Notes: a model not told the origin generated them from the letters alone. 64,000 nt of DNA from Gemmatimonadota bacterium (GCA_002727195.1 PBWH01000006.1:487381-551380); one strand, 5' to 3'; shown: positions 9,939-21,866, counted from the first letter of the stretch. A program made the numbers and translations.

Positions 9939-11108
9939 CTAGTTGCCACGGAGTTCGTTTTTGATTTCGCTCCACTTCTCACGGCTCGTGTTGTCCATGT
10001 TCGACATCGCCTCGTAGACGTAAGCGAAGAGGATGCTGAGGACCAGGCTTAGCCCGCCCGTCAGGAGAACCATCATCGTTCGGCGGGGTTTGCTCCTGGA
10101 ATCTGGCGGCAGGGCCGGGTCGAGGATGATGACCTGAGCGATCTCCTTGTCCTCCTCCAGCTTCGATTTCTCATATTCCTGCCGGACGAACTTGTAAATC
10201 GCATTTTGGATTTCGATGTCCCGCATCAATTGCAGCGCGCGATGACCCAGATCAGGCACCTGGCGGAAGGGGATCACGATGTCCGGCAGATCTGAGTCTC
10301 CCTGGTCGGGGCTGCCCATCAGGATGCGGTCGATCGCGTCTCCCGTCGCCCCGATTTCCAGGTCGAGTTGCGCCAGTTTGGGATGACCGGACTCCATCAT
10401 CCGGTCGGCGACTTCTTTCTTGATGATTTGCTCTGCCAGCACGGAGACCAGCATGCCAGCCGTCTCGATCTGGGCTTTCGCCTGCGTCTCGAGGTCGATT
10501 GCCATGTGTGCCTTCTGGAATTGCTTGTAATTGACCTCTGCCGTCGCGACGTCCTTCTCCGCTTCTGCCAATCTTGTTTCGAAGTAGGACCGCAGGCTGC
10601 CTGCCTGCTCCCGCTTCCGCTCCCTCAAGGCTTTGTCGAGCTCGTCGACAAAAGCGTTCGTCTGTTCTGCCGCGGCCTGGGGTGTCGGGGCTTCGTAAGA
10701 GACCGACAGGAACTGTTCACGCGACAGGGAGACTTCGAGTCTAGCCCCTACGGCCATCATCAATTGCTCTCGCGTCTTGGTCTGGTAGAGGTCCTGAAGG
10801 TTGAACCGTTCGGCGACAGCCGACGCGACCCGCTCGCTTTCGAGAACAGGTATGAAGTCGGTGGCTGATACTCCGCCGCCATCCAGCCCGAGGAGACCGA
10901 CGGGCAGGTCACCCAGGAGTCCGCCCAGCCCGAGCGTGTTCGATCCCTGGCCGGGGGGATAGACCGTAGCGGATGCCCGGTAGGCCTCGGGCAGAATGAG
11001 CGACACGCCAGCGGTCCCCAGACTGACCAGGAGGAACGCCGACAGTATCAGCCGTCTCCAGCGGACGAGGACGACAACGTGGTCGAGTATGCCGGTTTCG
11101 CGCGCCAT
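9939..11108 (-). CDS. Wzz/GNVR-type polysaccharide chain length determinant protein
   Basis: N- and C-terminal TM segments, coiled-coil centre, LPPDSRSKPRRTMMVLLTGGLSLVLSILFAYVYE C-terminus. Confidence 0.82.
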   Translation of the reverse strand: MARETGILDHVVVLVRWRRLILSAFLLVSLGTAGVSLILPEAYRASATVYPPGQGSNTLGLGGLLGDLPVGLLGLDGGGVSATDFIPVLESERVASAVAERFNLQDLYQTKTREQLMMAVGARLEVSLSREQFLSVSYEAPTPQAAAEQTNAFVDELDKALRERKREQAGSLRSYFETRLAEAEKDVATAEVNYKQFQKAHMAIDLETQAKAQIETAGMLVSVLAEQIIKKEVADRMMESGHPKLAQLDLEIGATGDAIDRILMGSPDQGDSDLPDIVIPFRQVPDLGHRALQLMRDIEIQNAIYKFVRQEYEKSKLEEDKEIAQVIILDPALPPDSRSKPRRTMMVLLTGGLSLVLSILFAYVYEAMSNMDNTSREKWSEIKNELRGN

Positions 11109-11109
11109 C

Positions 11110-12807
11110 TCAGTTCCTGTTGATGGCGACGATCGTCAGCACGAGAGTCGCGATCTGCCCGGCTACGGTGAGGACTTCGCGGAAGGTCTGCCACGATTGC
11201 CCCGCTACCCTGGATGGGACATAGATGGCGTCGCCCGGGGCTACCTTGACTGCCTTCTGGCTGATCGGAATCGAGTTACCCGTGCTGCCGACGATGACAT
11301 AGACGTTGCCGGTCCGGGCGTTTTCGGCGAAGCCACCTGCGGCCCGGATGTAGTCAGCGACGGTGTACGTCGCGTTGTAGGGGATCGCCGCTGGAGATAC
11401 GACCGATCCGTTCACGAGAACGGTTGGCCTCAGCCGAGGAACGCGGATGACGTCGTCCCCTTTGAGTGGGGCGTCTTCAGCCTTGTTGCCTCCTTCGAAC
11501 AGGCTCACGAAATCAACGGGAAGTCGTCCCGGGACCTGCTGCGTTTTCATCGTGATGTAAGCCAGGTCACCGTCCGTCAGCTGGTTCCTAGGGAGGGTCA
11601 GGAGTCTGGCAAGCTTCGGGTCCTCTTCTTTGCCGACGCCAAACTCAACGCGACGGATAACGGACGACTGACCGAGAGACGCGAGTTCGGTGAATCCGCC
11701 CGCCGTCTCGATTAGAGTACTCAGCGTCAGTCCCGGCGTGACCGGGTAGGCACCCGGGAATCGGACCTCACCCTCGACTGTCACCCTGGGCTGATCACCT
11801 ACGATAAACAGCTTGTCACCGGCCATCATCGGGAAGTCCGCTGAAGGATCGCCCGAGAGCGCGGCGCGCAAGTCCACCTGTATCCGTTCCACGCTGTCGT
11901 GTTTGAGACGCAGGACTTCAGCAGTCGATCCGCTCGCGTCACCAATCAGGCCACGGCCGAGCCGGACCAGGTCGGACACCCGGTCGGCCGGTGAGTACTC
12001 GTAGCTTCCCGGACGGTGAACGGCGCCGGATACGGTGACCGAGTCTCCCTTGACGGGCACGAAGACCTGATCACCGTCGACGACGAACGTATTGTATCGG
12101 ATGTCACCCGTCAGGTTCCAGAGGATCAGATCGGCGCTCCGAACGTTTATCGGCTGACCGTCTGCCGTTGTGGTCCGGATCTCGATGTTCCTGAGCGATG
12201 CGAGCCCTTTGGTTTCGTCGAGCAGTCCGCCCGCCTTGATGATGAGTTCCGAAACCTGTTCGACGCCCTCGACCAGATAGGCGCCAGGGAATTCGACCTC
12301 ACCGATCACGTTGACCGGAAACGACCGGAGTCGGGACAGGTTTACGGCAATGTCCAGGTGCCTGAACCGCCCAGATATGGCGGCGTCGATCGCGTCCTGG
12401 GCTTTGGACAGCGGCAAGCCCGCGATCGGGACTGAGCCGACATACGGGATGATGAGCGTCCCTTCCGCGCCGATAAAGACCTCTTCCGCGACCAGTTCCT
12501 TCTCGGTGTCCACGACGACGTAGAATCCGTCGCCCGGGCCGACCACGTAACGTCCGGTACGGATGACCGCGTCAAAGGCGGCCTTGCTGATTGTGGTCAG
12601 TTCCAGGCCGAAATCAGGGTCTTCGGAGGCGCTTCCCGACCGTCTCGAGAACATGTCCAGCCCCGATCGGGTGGGGCGCCGGTTCTCGCCCTCCGATCCG
12701 CGCCTCTGTGCGAAGGCGAGCGAAGGCTGCCCGATCGTGCAGGCGACCAGCGTCCAGATCAGGATCCGGGAGGAAATAGGAAGACGGCTTTTTCTCAGTG
12801 CGTTCAT
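11110..12807 (-). CDS. polysaccharide export outer-membrane protein (Wza/SLBB domains)
   Basis: YVVGPGDGFYVVV poly-export start, repeated VxGEVxxPGAYxV SLBB units; ATG at 12807 overlaps the thrB stop (ATGA). Confidence 0.88.
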   Translation of the reverse strand: MNALRKSRLPISSRILIWTLVACTIGQPSLAFAQRRGSEGENRRPTRSGLDMFSRRSGSASEDPDFGLELTTISKAAFDAVIRTGRYVVGPGDGFYVVVDTEKELVAEEVFIGAEGTLIIPYVGSVPIAGLPLSKAQDAIDAAISGRFRHLDIAVNLSRLRSFPVNVIGEVEFPGAYLVEGVEQVSELIIKAGGLLDETKGLASLRNIEIRTTTADGQPINVRSADLILWNLTGDIRYNTFVVDGDQVFVPVKGDSVTVSGAVHRPGSYEYSPADRVSDLVRLGRGLIGDASGSTAEVLRLKHDSVERIQVDLRAALSGDPSADFPMMAGDKLFIVGDQPRVTVEGEVRFPGAYPVTPGLTLSTLIETAGGFTELASLGQSSVIRRVEFGVGKEEDPKLARLLTLPRNQLTDGDLAYITMKTQQVPGRLPVDFVSLFEGGNKAEDAPLKGDDVIRVPRLRPTVLVNGSVVSPAAIPYNATYTVADYIRAAGGFAENARTGNVYVIVGSTGNSIPISQKAVKVAPGDAIYVPSRVAGQSWQTFREVLTVAGQIATLVLTIVAINRN

Positions 12808-13703
12808 TCGATTACAGTTCCATCGAGGTCGACGGGCAAAGCGTACGGGATTGCGTCGATGCCGTTCTCCGTCCATACGGCGGCCATCGCATCTCCGATG
12901 GCCTGAGCATTCTCGCGGGCGAACGCGAAGATCGTTGGTCCGGCTCCGCTCAAGGCCACGCCGAGAGCGCCGGCATCCAGGGCGGCCCCGGTGACACCCT
13001 CGTAGTGAGGGATCAGGGAAGTCCGGAAGGGCTGATGGAGACGGTCTTCCATCGCCGCGGCTAGTGCGTCCAGATCGCCCTGCAGCATGGCGGCAGTCAC
13101 CACGCAGGCTCTACCCACGTTGAAGGTGGCATCTTCGTGCGATATCTCTGCAGGAAGGGAGTTCCTCGCGTCCTTCGTCTTCAACTGGAAGTCAGGGACC
13201 ACGACGACCGCCTGAAAATCCTTCGGAGGCTCCGCACGAACACAGGTAACGTGGCCGTCTGCGACAGTGGACACTGTGAACCCGCCATACAGGCACGGGG
13301 ATACGTTGTCCGGATGTCCTTCGATTTCGGTGGCGACGTTGAGGAGCGCCTGCCTGTCCAGCTCATCACAAAGCAGGTGATTCGCCGCGACGACACCAGC
13401 CACAATAGCCGTCGAACTGCTCCCGAGTCCACGAGCCAGCGGGACATCGATCGTAGACTCTGCCTCGATAGGCGGAAGCGTCTTGCCGACACGGTCGGCG
13501 AGGGTCTCGGCTGCCTGGAAGAACAGGTTCGTCCCGTCTGTCGGCAGTTCCTCGGTTCCGTTTCCGCTGTTCCGTGCGACGTGACGGCCCGATTCGGATT
13601 CACGAACGGTTACTCGGTTGTGAATGCCGAGTGCGAGACCCAGTACGTCGTATCCTGGACCCAGGTTCGCCGTGGATCCAGGGAGTCGTATCGTGAATGC
13701 CAT
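12804..13703 (-). CDS. thrB: homoserine kinase (GHMP family)
   Basis: LPGSTANLGPGYDVLGLAL, PLARGLGSSSTAIVAGV and LSGAGPTIFAF motifs. Confidence 0.9.
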   Translation of the reverse strand: MAFTIRLPGSTANLGPGYDVLGLALGIHNRVTVRESESGRHVARNSGNGTEELPTDGTNLFFQAAETLADRVGKTLPPIEAESTIDVPLARGLGSSSTAIVAGVVAANHLLCDELDRQALLNVATEIEGHPDNVSPCLYGGFTVSTVADGHVTCVRAEPPKDFQAVVVVPDFQLKTKDARNSLPAEISHEDATFNVGRACVVTAAMLQGDLDALAAAMEDRLHQPFRTSLIPHYEGVTGAALDAGALGVALSGAGPTIFAFARENAQAIGDAMAAVWTENGIDAIPYALPVDLDGTVIE

Positions 13704-14800
13704 TACAGGTCTCGCGCCAGCTGCTCGCTGACCAGGTCGGCCAACGGCTTGCCGGATCGAGTGAGGCGGAGACGGTCGCCGTGAGCTTCGATCAGGTTCT
13801 GCGACAGGAGACGGTAGGCTGTGTCGGCTACTCGAAAGACTGCGCGATCCACGCCGTCGCGGGTCCGCAGTCCCAGCATCAGTTGCTCCAGATTCCGCGT
13901 CTCGTCGGTGATGACCTCTCTCCCTTCCTCTGGGGACTCACCCGTTTCGATCCGTTCGAGATAGCGGTTCATGTTGCGGACGTTCCAGGCGCGAGCGTGA
14001 CCCTCATACGAGTGGGCAGACATACCGACGCCCATATACGTGTCCCCCCGCCAGCACGCGAGGTTGTGACGCGATTCCATACCTGGTTTGGCGTAGTTGC
14101 TGATCTCGTATTGGTCAAGTCCAGCTGTCGACGTCAGCGAGAGAGCGATGTCATACATCGCTGCCTGTTCGTCCTCATCTGCCAGGGCGAGGGTGCCCGC
14201 CGCTCGTTGTCTTTCATACGGTGTCCGCGGTTCGATGGTCAGACCGTAGATCGACACGTGATCAGGCTCGAGGGCGATCAGTTCCTGGAGATCGGCCTCC
14301 CACTGCTCGACGGTCTGCTTAGGGCCACCAAAGATGGCATCGACGTTGAGGTTCGTGAAGCCGGCATCCCGAGCTGTCTGGACGGATCGACGCGCGTCAT
14401 CAGGGGTATGCGATCGCCCCAGCGCGACCAGAGTCGACAAGTGCATCGACTGGATGCCAAGGCTCAACCGGGTCACGCCCAGATCGTGTAACGCGCTGAA
14501 GTGCTCGTAATCGTTCGGGTTCGCTTCGACTGTGATCTCGACGTCATCGGAAAACCCGACTGCTTCCTCGGCTAGCCGGATGATGTCGGAGAGTTGAGTA
14601 GGAGGGACGGTGGACGGCGTGCCACCGCCGAAGTAGACTGTATCGAGTGGTCCCTCTATATCGCCGGCACGCGCGTCGAGCTCGGTGATAACTGCACTTC
14701 GGTATCGATCCGCATGCGCATCACGACCGACGACGAAAGCGAAGTCACAGTAGGGACAGGCGGATGCGCAGAAAGGTATGTGGACGTAGAGGCCCGGCAT
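13703..14800 (-). CDS. hemW: HemW-like radical SAM protein (coproporphyrinogen III oxidase family)
   Basis: YVHIPFCASACPYCDFAF and VYFGGGTPSTVP motifs; start MPGLYVHIPFC at 14800 overlaps the lepB stop (TGATG). Confidence 0.87.
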   Translation of the reverse strand: MPGLYVHIPFCASACPYCDFAFVVGRDAHADRYRSAVITELDARAGDIEGPLDTVYFGGGTPSTVPPTQLSDIIRLAEEAVGFSDDVEITVEANPNDYEHFSALHDLGVTRLSLGIQSMHLSTLVALGRSHTPDDARRSVQTARDAGFTNLNVDAIFGGPKQTVEQWEADLQELIALEPDHVSIYGLTIEPRTPYERQRAAGTLALADEDEQAAMYDIALSLTSTAGLDQYEISNYAKPGMESRHNLACWRGDTYMGVGMSAHSYEGHARAWNVRNMNRYLERIETGESPEEGREVITDETRNLEQLMLGLRTRDGVDRAVFRVADTAYRLLSQNLIEAHGDRLRLTRSGKPLADLVSEQLARDL

Positions 14801-15501
14801 CAATTCGTGAACGTTCCGATACGGCTCCACCGCACGCGATCAAAGACGTGCGCCAGATTGTAAACGAGCATCCCGGGCAGCGAAGCGGGGCCCGAGTAGG
14901 TCGGGGCGTCGGCGTCGGGTGCCCAGCTGAAGTAGATCGGCCCTGCTTTGGCGACGATCAGATCGCTTGAGACGAACCCCCAGAACCGGCTGTCGTCGCT
15001 GTTGTCCCGGTTGTCGCCGACCAGGAAGTAGTGATCGGGCGGGCAGGTGACCGGTCCGTAGTTGTCTCTAATTCCGTTGGATGATTCGCGTGGCAGAACA
15101 CGGGCGTCGACATACTTCGACCGTTCCGGGTCGATCGTCCGTTCACCATCGACGTACAGGACTTTGTCTTTGATCTCCACCGTCTGTCCCGGCAAGGCCA
15201 CGCATCGCTTGATGAACGCCCGCTCTAGGTCGTGCGGAAATCGGAAGATAACGATCTCCCCATTCTGCGGTGACTGATATCCGGGCATCCGGAGCCCCAG
15301 GATATGTGCACCGTAGGCGAGTTTGTTTCCCACTAGGAAGTCGCCTACGAGAAGCGTGTCTTCCATCGAGGCGGACGGGATCTGGTAAGCTTGGATCACG
15401 AAGACTCTTAGCAGGACGGTCGCGATCACTAGGACCAGGAGATACCGGACGAACGTGGAGGTGTCCGAGAAGACACTCGAGCCTGATTTGCGCTTCGCCA
15501 T
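14800..15501 (-). CDS. lepB: signal peptidase I
   Basis: YQIPSASMEDTLLVGDFLVGNK, IKRCVALPGQTVEIKDKVLYVDG and VGDNRDNSDDSRFWGFV motifs. Confidence 0.93.
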   Translation of the reverse strand: MAKRKSGSSVFSDTSTFVRYLLVLVIATVLLRVFVIQAYQIPSASMEDTLLVGDFLVGNKLAYGAHILGLRMPGYQSPQNGEIVIFRFPHDLERAFIKRCVALPGQTVEIKDKVLYVDGERTIDPERSKYVDARVLPRESSNGIRDNYGPVTCPPDHYFLVGDNRDNSDDSRFWGFVSSDLIVAKAGPIYFSWAPDADAPTYSGPASLPGMLVYNLAHVFDRVRWSRIGTFTN

Positions 15502-15510
15502 CGAAGGTCG

Positions 15511-17313
<1,803 letters not shown>

Positions 17314-17421
17314 CAGTGCTCGTTCGGAAGGGCTAAAACGTATTCAAGTTTAAAAAACTCAATAACGTAGAGCAAAAGAATATACAGGTTTGGACATGAC
17401 GCGTCAACGATGTCGGGATTC

Positions 17422-17451
17422 TTGACCGGGTCTCGCTCCGCTGAGTATATT
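17422..17451 (+). promoter_or_regulatory. sigma70-like promoter for the enolase-superfamily gene
   Basis: TTGACC (17422) - 18 bp - TATATT (17446), about 33 bp before ATG 17485. Confidence 0.55.
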
Positions 17452-17484
17452 GCCGCCGAACCAGCTATCCAAGAGTGTCCAAGA

Positions 17485-18594
17485 ATGAAGATTGAATCCG
17501 CTGAAATCCGGTATGTCGAACTCCCGCTGATTAGCCCGTGGCGCACGGCTTACGGCGAGGATGCGACGATCCATTCCGTCATCGTCCGGCTCGACGGGGG
17601 CGGCCAGCAGGCGTGGGGCGAGGCAACCCCGTTTTTCGCGCCCACCTACTCGCCCGAGTCGGCTATCTCAGTCTATGAGACGGCTCGCCAGTTCCTGCTT
17701 CCCCGTGTGGTGGGTGAAGAGGTAGATCTGGCGGCCGAACTGCTGGACCTGATGTCGATCTACAAAGGGAATCCGTTCGCGAAAGCAGCCGTTGAGACCG
17801 CCTGGTGGGGTCTTCAGAGCAAAATCCTAGAAAAGCCGCTCTGGCGGGTCCTGGGCGGCGCCTCTGACGAAATCCTGTGTGGGGCCGACTTTGGTGTGCA
17901 GGACACGATCGATGACCTGCTCGGGCTGATTCAAGGCGCGGTAGACGCCAGATTCCCACGCATCAAGCTGAAGGTGAAGCACGGGTGGGATGTCGAGATG
18001 CTGGAAGCGGTCCGCTCAGCATTCCCAGATCCCGTGATCCACGTGGACTGCAATTCAGGCTACGATTTGCACGAGGACGAGGCCACGCTTCGTGCTTTCG
18101 ACCGGTTCAACCTGGCGATGATCGAACAGCCACTGCAATACACGGATCTCATCGAGCACGCTGAATTGCAGCAAATGATCGAAACGCCGGTCTGCCTCGA
18201 CGAGTCAGTGAAGAGCCCGAGAGATTTCACACTGGCCGTCAAGGTCGGAGCCTGCAAGGTGATCAATGTGAAGCCCGGTCGTGTCGGCGGACTGTATCAC
18301 TCGAAGCAGATTCACGATATGGCGGTGAGTGAAGGGATCGAAGCGTGGGTTGGGGGAATGCTGGAAAGCGGCGTCGGGGCCGGGATTTGCGCGGCCCTTG
18401 GCACACTGTCCGGGTTCGGTTATCCGGCCGATCTGTTTCCGTCGACAAAGTGGTATGTTGAGGATATCACCGAGCATTGGATCGAGCTGGACGATGATTG
18501 CCGCGTGAGGTTGGGGGATCGCGTCGGCGTCGGGTATGAGCCGGTCCCGGAGCGGCTGGAGCAGGTGACGACACACAAGGATGTCGTGGATTGA
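17485..18594 (+). CDS. enolase-superfamily enzyme (o-succinylbenzoate synthase / N-succinylamino acid racemase-like)
   Basis: MKIESAEIRYVELPLISPWRTAYG, IKLKVKHGWD, HVDCNSGY, EQPL, CLDES, VGGMLESGVG motifs. Confidence 0.82.
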   Translation: MKIESAEIRYVELPLISPWRTAYGEDATIHSVIVRLDGGGQQAWGEATPFFAPTYSPESAISVYETARQFLLPRVVGEEVDLAAELLDLMSIYKGNPFAKAAVETAWWGLQSKILEKPLWRVLGGASDEILCGADFGVQDTIDDLLGLIQGAVDARFPRIKLKVKHGWDVEMLEAVRSAFPDPVIHVDCNSGYDLHEDEATLRAFDRFNLAMIEQPLQYTDLIEHAELQQMIETPVCLDESVKSPRDFTLAVKVGACKVINVKPGRVGGLYHSKQIHDMAVSEGIEAWVGGMLESGVGAGICAALGTLSGFGYPADLFPSTKWYVEDITEHWIELDDDCRVRLGDRVGVGYEPVPERLEQVTTHKDVVD

Positions 18595-18633
18595 CCTTTC
18601 GACGGCCTGTCTGAGACCGCACGGACTCATTTT

Positions 18634-18647
18634 TGAACACGTGTTCA
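18634..18647. promoter_or_regulatory. 14-bp perfect palindrome TGAACACGTGTTCA
   Basis: Sequence equals its own reverse complement; contains GAAC-N4-GTTC. Confidence 0.5.
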
Positions 18648-18757
18648 GAATTGGGATGAGCGGAAGAGAATGACGCGAATTGACCCGGCGCGGGATGTCG
18701 GGTCTTTTCTATGTACCCCCAATGTTGTCGAGATCATCATTCAACCGGGAGGGTCAC

Positions 18758-18943
18758 ATGAGATCTCTTGGCGACGTGCTCGGAAGAGAAGAAGAGCGTC
18801 AGAATCTGATATCGGGCGGGATCGTGATATCGATTCTGTGCGCGATGATTATCGCAGTGTTCCTGGTGGTCAACCTGAACATCGGGATCGAGCCTCGGGC
18901 GACAACGGTGGACGAGGCGAGCGAAGCCGCCGCGCTGGACTAG
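18758..18943 (+). CDS. small single-TM membrane protein, 61 aa
   Basis: SD GGGAGG before ATG 18758; hydrophobic GGIVISILCAMIIAVFLVVNLNIGI. Confidence 0.6.
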   Translation: MRSLGDVLGREEERQNLISGGIVISILCAMIIAVFLVVNLNIGIEPRATTVDEASEAAALD

Positions 18944-18951
18944 CAGGGCAC

Positions 18952-19944
18952 TCAGTCCAGGCGGACCAACTCCCCGCCATTCCGCGCCGATCGCTCAGCA
19001 GCCAGACAGGTGCGGGCGACGTTCATCACATCGTGCGTAGACACGCTGGCTTCCTCGCCTCGCTCGAAGGCATCGATGGCCAGTTCCACGAACCGGGCGT
19101 TCGATACGTCCGGCAGGTCCGGCGTGTACCGACCCTTCTCCTCGGAACAGATCAAGAGACCATTCTCCGCGTAGGCGCGCAGGTGGGCAGAGCCCCTTGT
19201 GCCCATAAGAATAAATCGCGTGTCACCGAAGGAGGGTGAGTTCTGGGGTGTGAGCCAGTCCGCAGTGGCAGTGGCCAGGGCGCCGTTCGACAGCTGGATC
19301 GACGCCTGGATATGGTCGACGTCCAGTCTGGGTTCGGTCGTCCACCGCTTGACCGTTGAGAGTGCGTGTACGGCCGTCGCCGTCGATCCCGTGAGCCACA
19401 GGATCTGGTCGACACCGTGACCGGCCAGGTCGTGGAAGACGCCGGCGTATCGCTCGGGGTCGAAATACCAGTCTGGCGCGAAGCTCCCGAGTTTATGCGG
19501 ATGGGTGGTGATCAGGCTGACAATATCACCCAGTTCACCCGCTTCGATCGCCTCTCGAAGGGCGACAAAGGGCGGATGATTGCGTGACGTGAAGTTCATT
19601 GTGAGCTTGATGCCACTCTTCTCGACGGCCCTCGTGATTCGGTCGAAATCATCCTCGTTTCTGCAGAGGGGCTTGTCGAGGTAGCACGAAACGCCTCCTT
19701 CTGCGCACCGCTCTACCAGATCCGCCTTTTCTTCGTGCCGCATCCCTTCCGCGACCAGATCTGACGTGTCGATCAACGCGTCGAGCGAGTCGAAACGAGA
19801 CAGGTTGTGTTCGTCGGCATACTTGTGAAAGAGCTCGTCGTCCGGCTCGTAGATCCCGACCACCTCACCGTTCGGGGCGTTGATCGCCGACCGAAACATC
19901 CCTCCGATATGTCCGTAATGGACGCCTGCGATTCCGATCTTCAT
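18952..19944 (-). CDS. Gfo/Idh/MocA family oxidoreductase
   Basis: MKIGIAGVHYGHIGGMF, CYLDKPLCRN motifs; ATG 19944 overlaps the upstream stop (ATGA). Confidence 0.85.
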   Translation of the reverse strand: MKIGIAGVHYGHIGGMFRSAINAPNGEVVGIYEPDDELFHKYADEHNLSRFDSLDALIDTSDLVAEGMRHEEKADLVERCAEGGVSCYLDKPLCRNEDDFDRITRAVEKSGIKLTMNFTSRNHPPFVALREAIEAGELGDIVSLITTHPHKLGSFAPDWYFDPERYAGVFHDLAGHGVDQILWLTGSTATAVHALSTVKRWTTEPRLDVDHIQASIQLSNGALATATADWLTPQNSPSFGDTRFILMGTRGSAHLRAYAENGLLICSEEKGRYTPDLPDVSNARFVELAIDAFERGEEASVSTHDVMNVARTCLAAERSARNGGELVRLD

Positions 19945-21068
19945 CAGCCGATCCCACCTGAGTAGTGCTTGATTCGGTCCCAATCCAGTTCGATTCCCAG
20001 ACCTGCCGTTTGGGGAATCTCCAGTAGTCCGTTGTCATCGATGACGAATGGTGAGGTCACGATCTCCTCGATGTAGGGCGAAGGGGTGATATACTCGACC
20101 CAGCGAGCAGTGGGATGTGCAGCCGCAATGTGCAGGTCAGAGGCCAGGCCGAGTGCTGTGTTCCATCCGTGGGTAACCAGAAGGATGTTGTGGTCGAGGG
20201 CGGACCAGAGAATTCGGCGGAGCTCCGAGATTCCACCCACTTTGGTCACGTCCGGCTGGATGATGTCGAAGGCGCCCTGCTCGATAAACGGCTGAAAGCT
20301 CTGGCGCCGTGTGAGCACTTCGCATCCAGCGATCGGAACGGGGGAGTGATCGCGAAGGCGAATGAAGCCCTCGATGTCATCCGGTGGAAGGGGCTCCTCG
20401 AACCAGACGATGTCGTAGTCAGCCAGCATCTTCGAACGCTCGAGTGCCCACTTGTATCCGTGCGGCCAGAACTGATCGCTCCCGCCCGCGTCCACCATCA
20501 ACTCCACATCAGGGCCGACGGTCTCACGCGCGGTTTTGACAAGCTTCTCGTCCATCGCCGCGTGGACCCGGCCAAACGGACCCCATCCCAGTTTCAACGC
20601 CTTGAATCCGCGATCGGTCGCTGCGGTCAGGACATCAGGGAATGTGGAAGGATCCTCGAACAACAGGGAGCCGTAAGGCTTGATCCGGTCGCGGTAGTAT
20701 CCCCCGAGAAGCCGGCCCACTGGCTGCCCGCAGACTTTGCCGAAGATATCCCAGAGAGCGATATCGATCCCGCTGACAGCGTGAGTCACCGCGCCACCTC
20801 GTCCCTGCCAGAAGGTCATCTGCAGAAGCTTCTCCGAGACACGCTCGGGCTCGATGGCGGATTCACCGATCAGGTTCGGTCGGAGTAATTCCAGCGCGCC
20901 GTCGACGAGGCCGCGACTCGTAAAGCTGCTCCCGACCCCCGTGATGCCGCCATCCGTTTCCACAACGACGAGCGTGTGCAGGTTCTCCTCCGGTCCCGGC
21001 TCACGCGACCATCCGGTCTCTGGGGTTTCTCCGAACAGGGGGATGGTCCTGACGTCCGTAATCTTCAT
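19944..21068 (-). CDS. mandelate racemase / muconate lactonizing enzyme family dehydratase
   Basis: GIDIALWDIFGKVCGQPVGRLLGG, LMVDAGG, WFEEPLPPDD, AGCEVLT, VTHGWNTA. Confidence 0.87.
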   Translation of the reverse strand: MKITDVRTIPLFGETPETGWSREPGPEENLHTLVVVETDGGITGVGSSFTSRGLVDGALELLRPNLIGESAIEPERVSEKLLQMTFWQGRGGAVTHAVSGIDIALWDIFGKVCGQPVGRLLGGYYRDRIKPYGSLLFEDPSTFPDVLTAATDRGFKALKLGWGPFGRVHAAMDEKLVKTARETVGPDVELMVDAGGSDQFWPHGYKWALERSKMLADYDIVWFEEPLPPDDIEGFIRLRDHSPVPIAGCEVLTRRQSFQPFIEQGAFDIIQPDVTKVGGISELRRILWSALDHNILLVTHGWNTALGLASDLHIAAAHPTARWVEYITPSPYIEEIVTSPFVIDDNGLLEIPQTAGLGIELDWDRIKHYSGGIG

Positions 21069-21077
21069 TCGTCCTCC

Positions 21078-21863
21078 TCAGACGGTTTCCCACAGCTTTT
21101 TCAGGTGTGTCAGCACAGGGCCGGCTTCCTGGTCGAAATCCGCGAAATTCTTCCCGTTGTCCTCGACCGAGATTCTGCCCTTGTATCCGGCGTGTTTGAG
21201 TTGGGCGAGGAAGGTCGAGTGATCGAAGTCGAGATCGTGTTCGACCCGGCCGGGGACGCGCGGAACAGGTACGTGAACGTGCATCAGGTGTGGCGCGTAC
21301 TCGCCGAGGACTTCGATCGGGTCCTCGTTCATCTGCATATGATACAGGTCGGCAAGTGTCGATACCTTCGACCGTCCAACGGCGTCGGCCAGATCCCGTC
21401 CCTCCGCGATCGTGTGGATGTAGTTACACGCCCGCTTCACCAGGGGCTCGATTACGATCGTGATCCCGGCAGGACCCGTGATGTCGGCGGCCAGGTTGCA
21501 GAAGGCAAGAAACTGCTTTCTCCCTTCATGCGGATCCCAACCTTCTGGGATCCCTCTCGCACCTCCGCTGCCCAGGACGATGATCTCTGCGCCAAGGTCG
21601 GATACCCGGTCAACGATCGTCTGGACGTGGGTGTTCAGGGCCGATGAATCGACGTCGGGCCCGATGATCGGGAGGGTGCCAGGGAGGAAGACGTTGAATG
21701 CCTCCGCGTTCAGACGGGACCCCAGCACGGCAGACCGATACGATTCAGCTGACTTGGGAGGTTCGTCTACACACAGGACGCGCACTGGTGATTCGATGAA
21801 GTCGTATCCAGCAGACTCGATAGCCTCGAAACGTTCGAGGTCCCCACAGCATCCCCACCTCAT
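21078..21863 (-). CDS. sugar phosphate isomerase/epimerase (AP endonuclease 2-like TIM barrel)
   Basis: ITIVIEPL, LYHMQMNED, LMHVHVPV and GRISVEDNG motifs. Confidence 0.78.
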   Translation of the reverse strand: MRWGCCGDLERFEAIESAGYDFIESPVRVLCVDEPPKSAESYRSAVLGSRLNAEAFNVFLPGTLPIIGPDVDSSALNTHVQTIVDRVSDLGAEIIVLGSGGARGIPEGWDPHEGRKQFLAFCNLAADITGPAGITIVIEPLVKRACNYIHTIAEGRDLADAVGRSKVSTLADLYHMQMNEDPIEVLGEYAPHLMHVHVPVPRVPGRVEHDLDFDHSTFLAQLKHAGYKGRISVEDNGKNFADFDQEAGPVLTHLKKLWETV

Positions 21864-21866
21864 GCC

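Noticed and set aside
18670-19239. 189-aa plus-strand ORF overlapping the small membrane protein and the oxidoreductase
   Set aside because: Competes with the better-supported 18758..18943 frame (SD and TM) and then runs antisense to the Gfo/Idh/MocA gene.
20115-20888. 257-aa plus-strand ORF
   Set aside because: Antisense shadow of the mandelate-racemase-family gene; low-complexity translation without recognisable domain.
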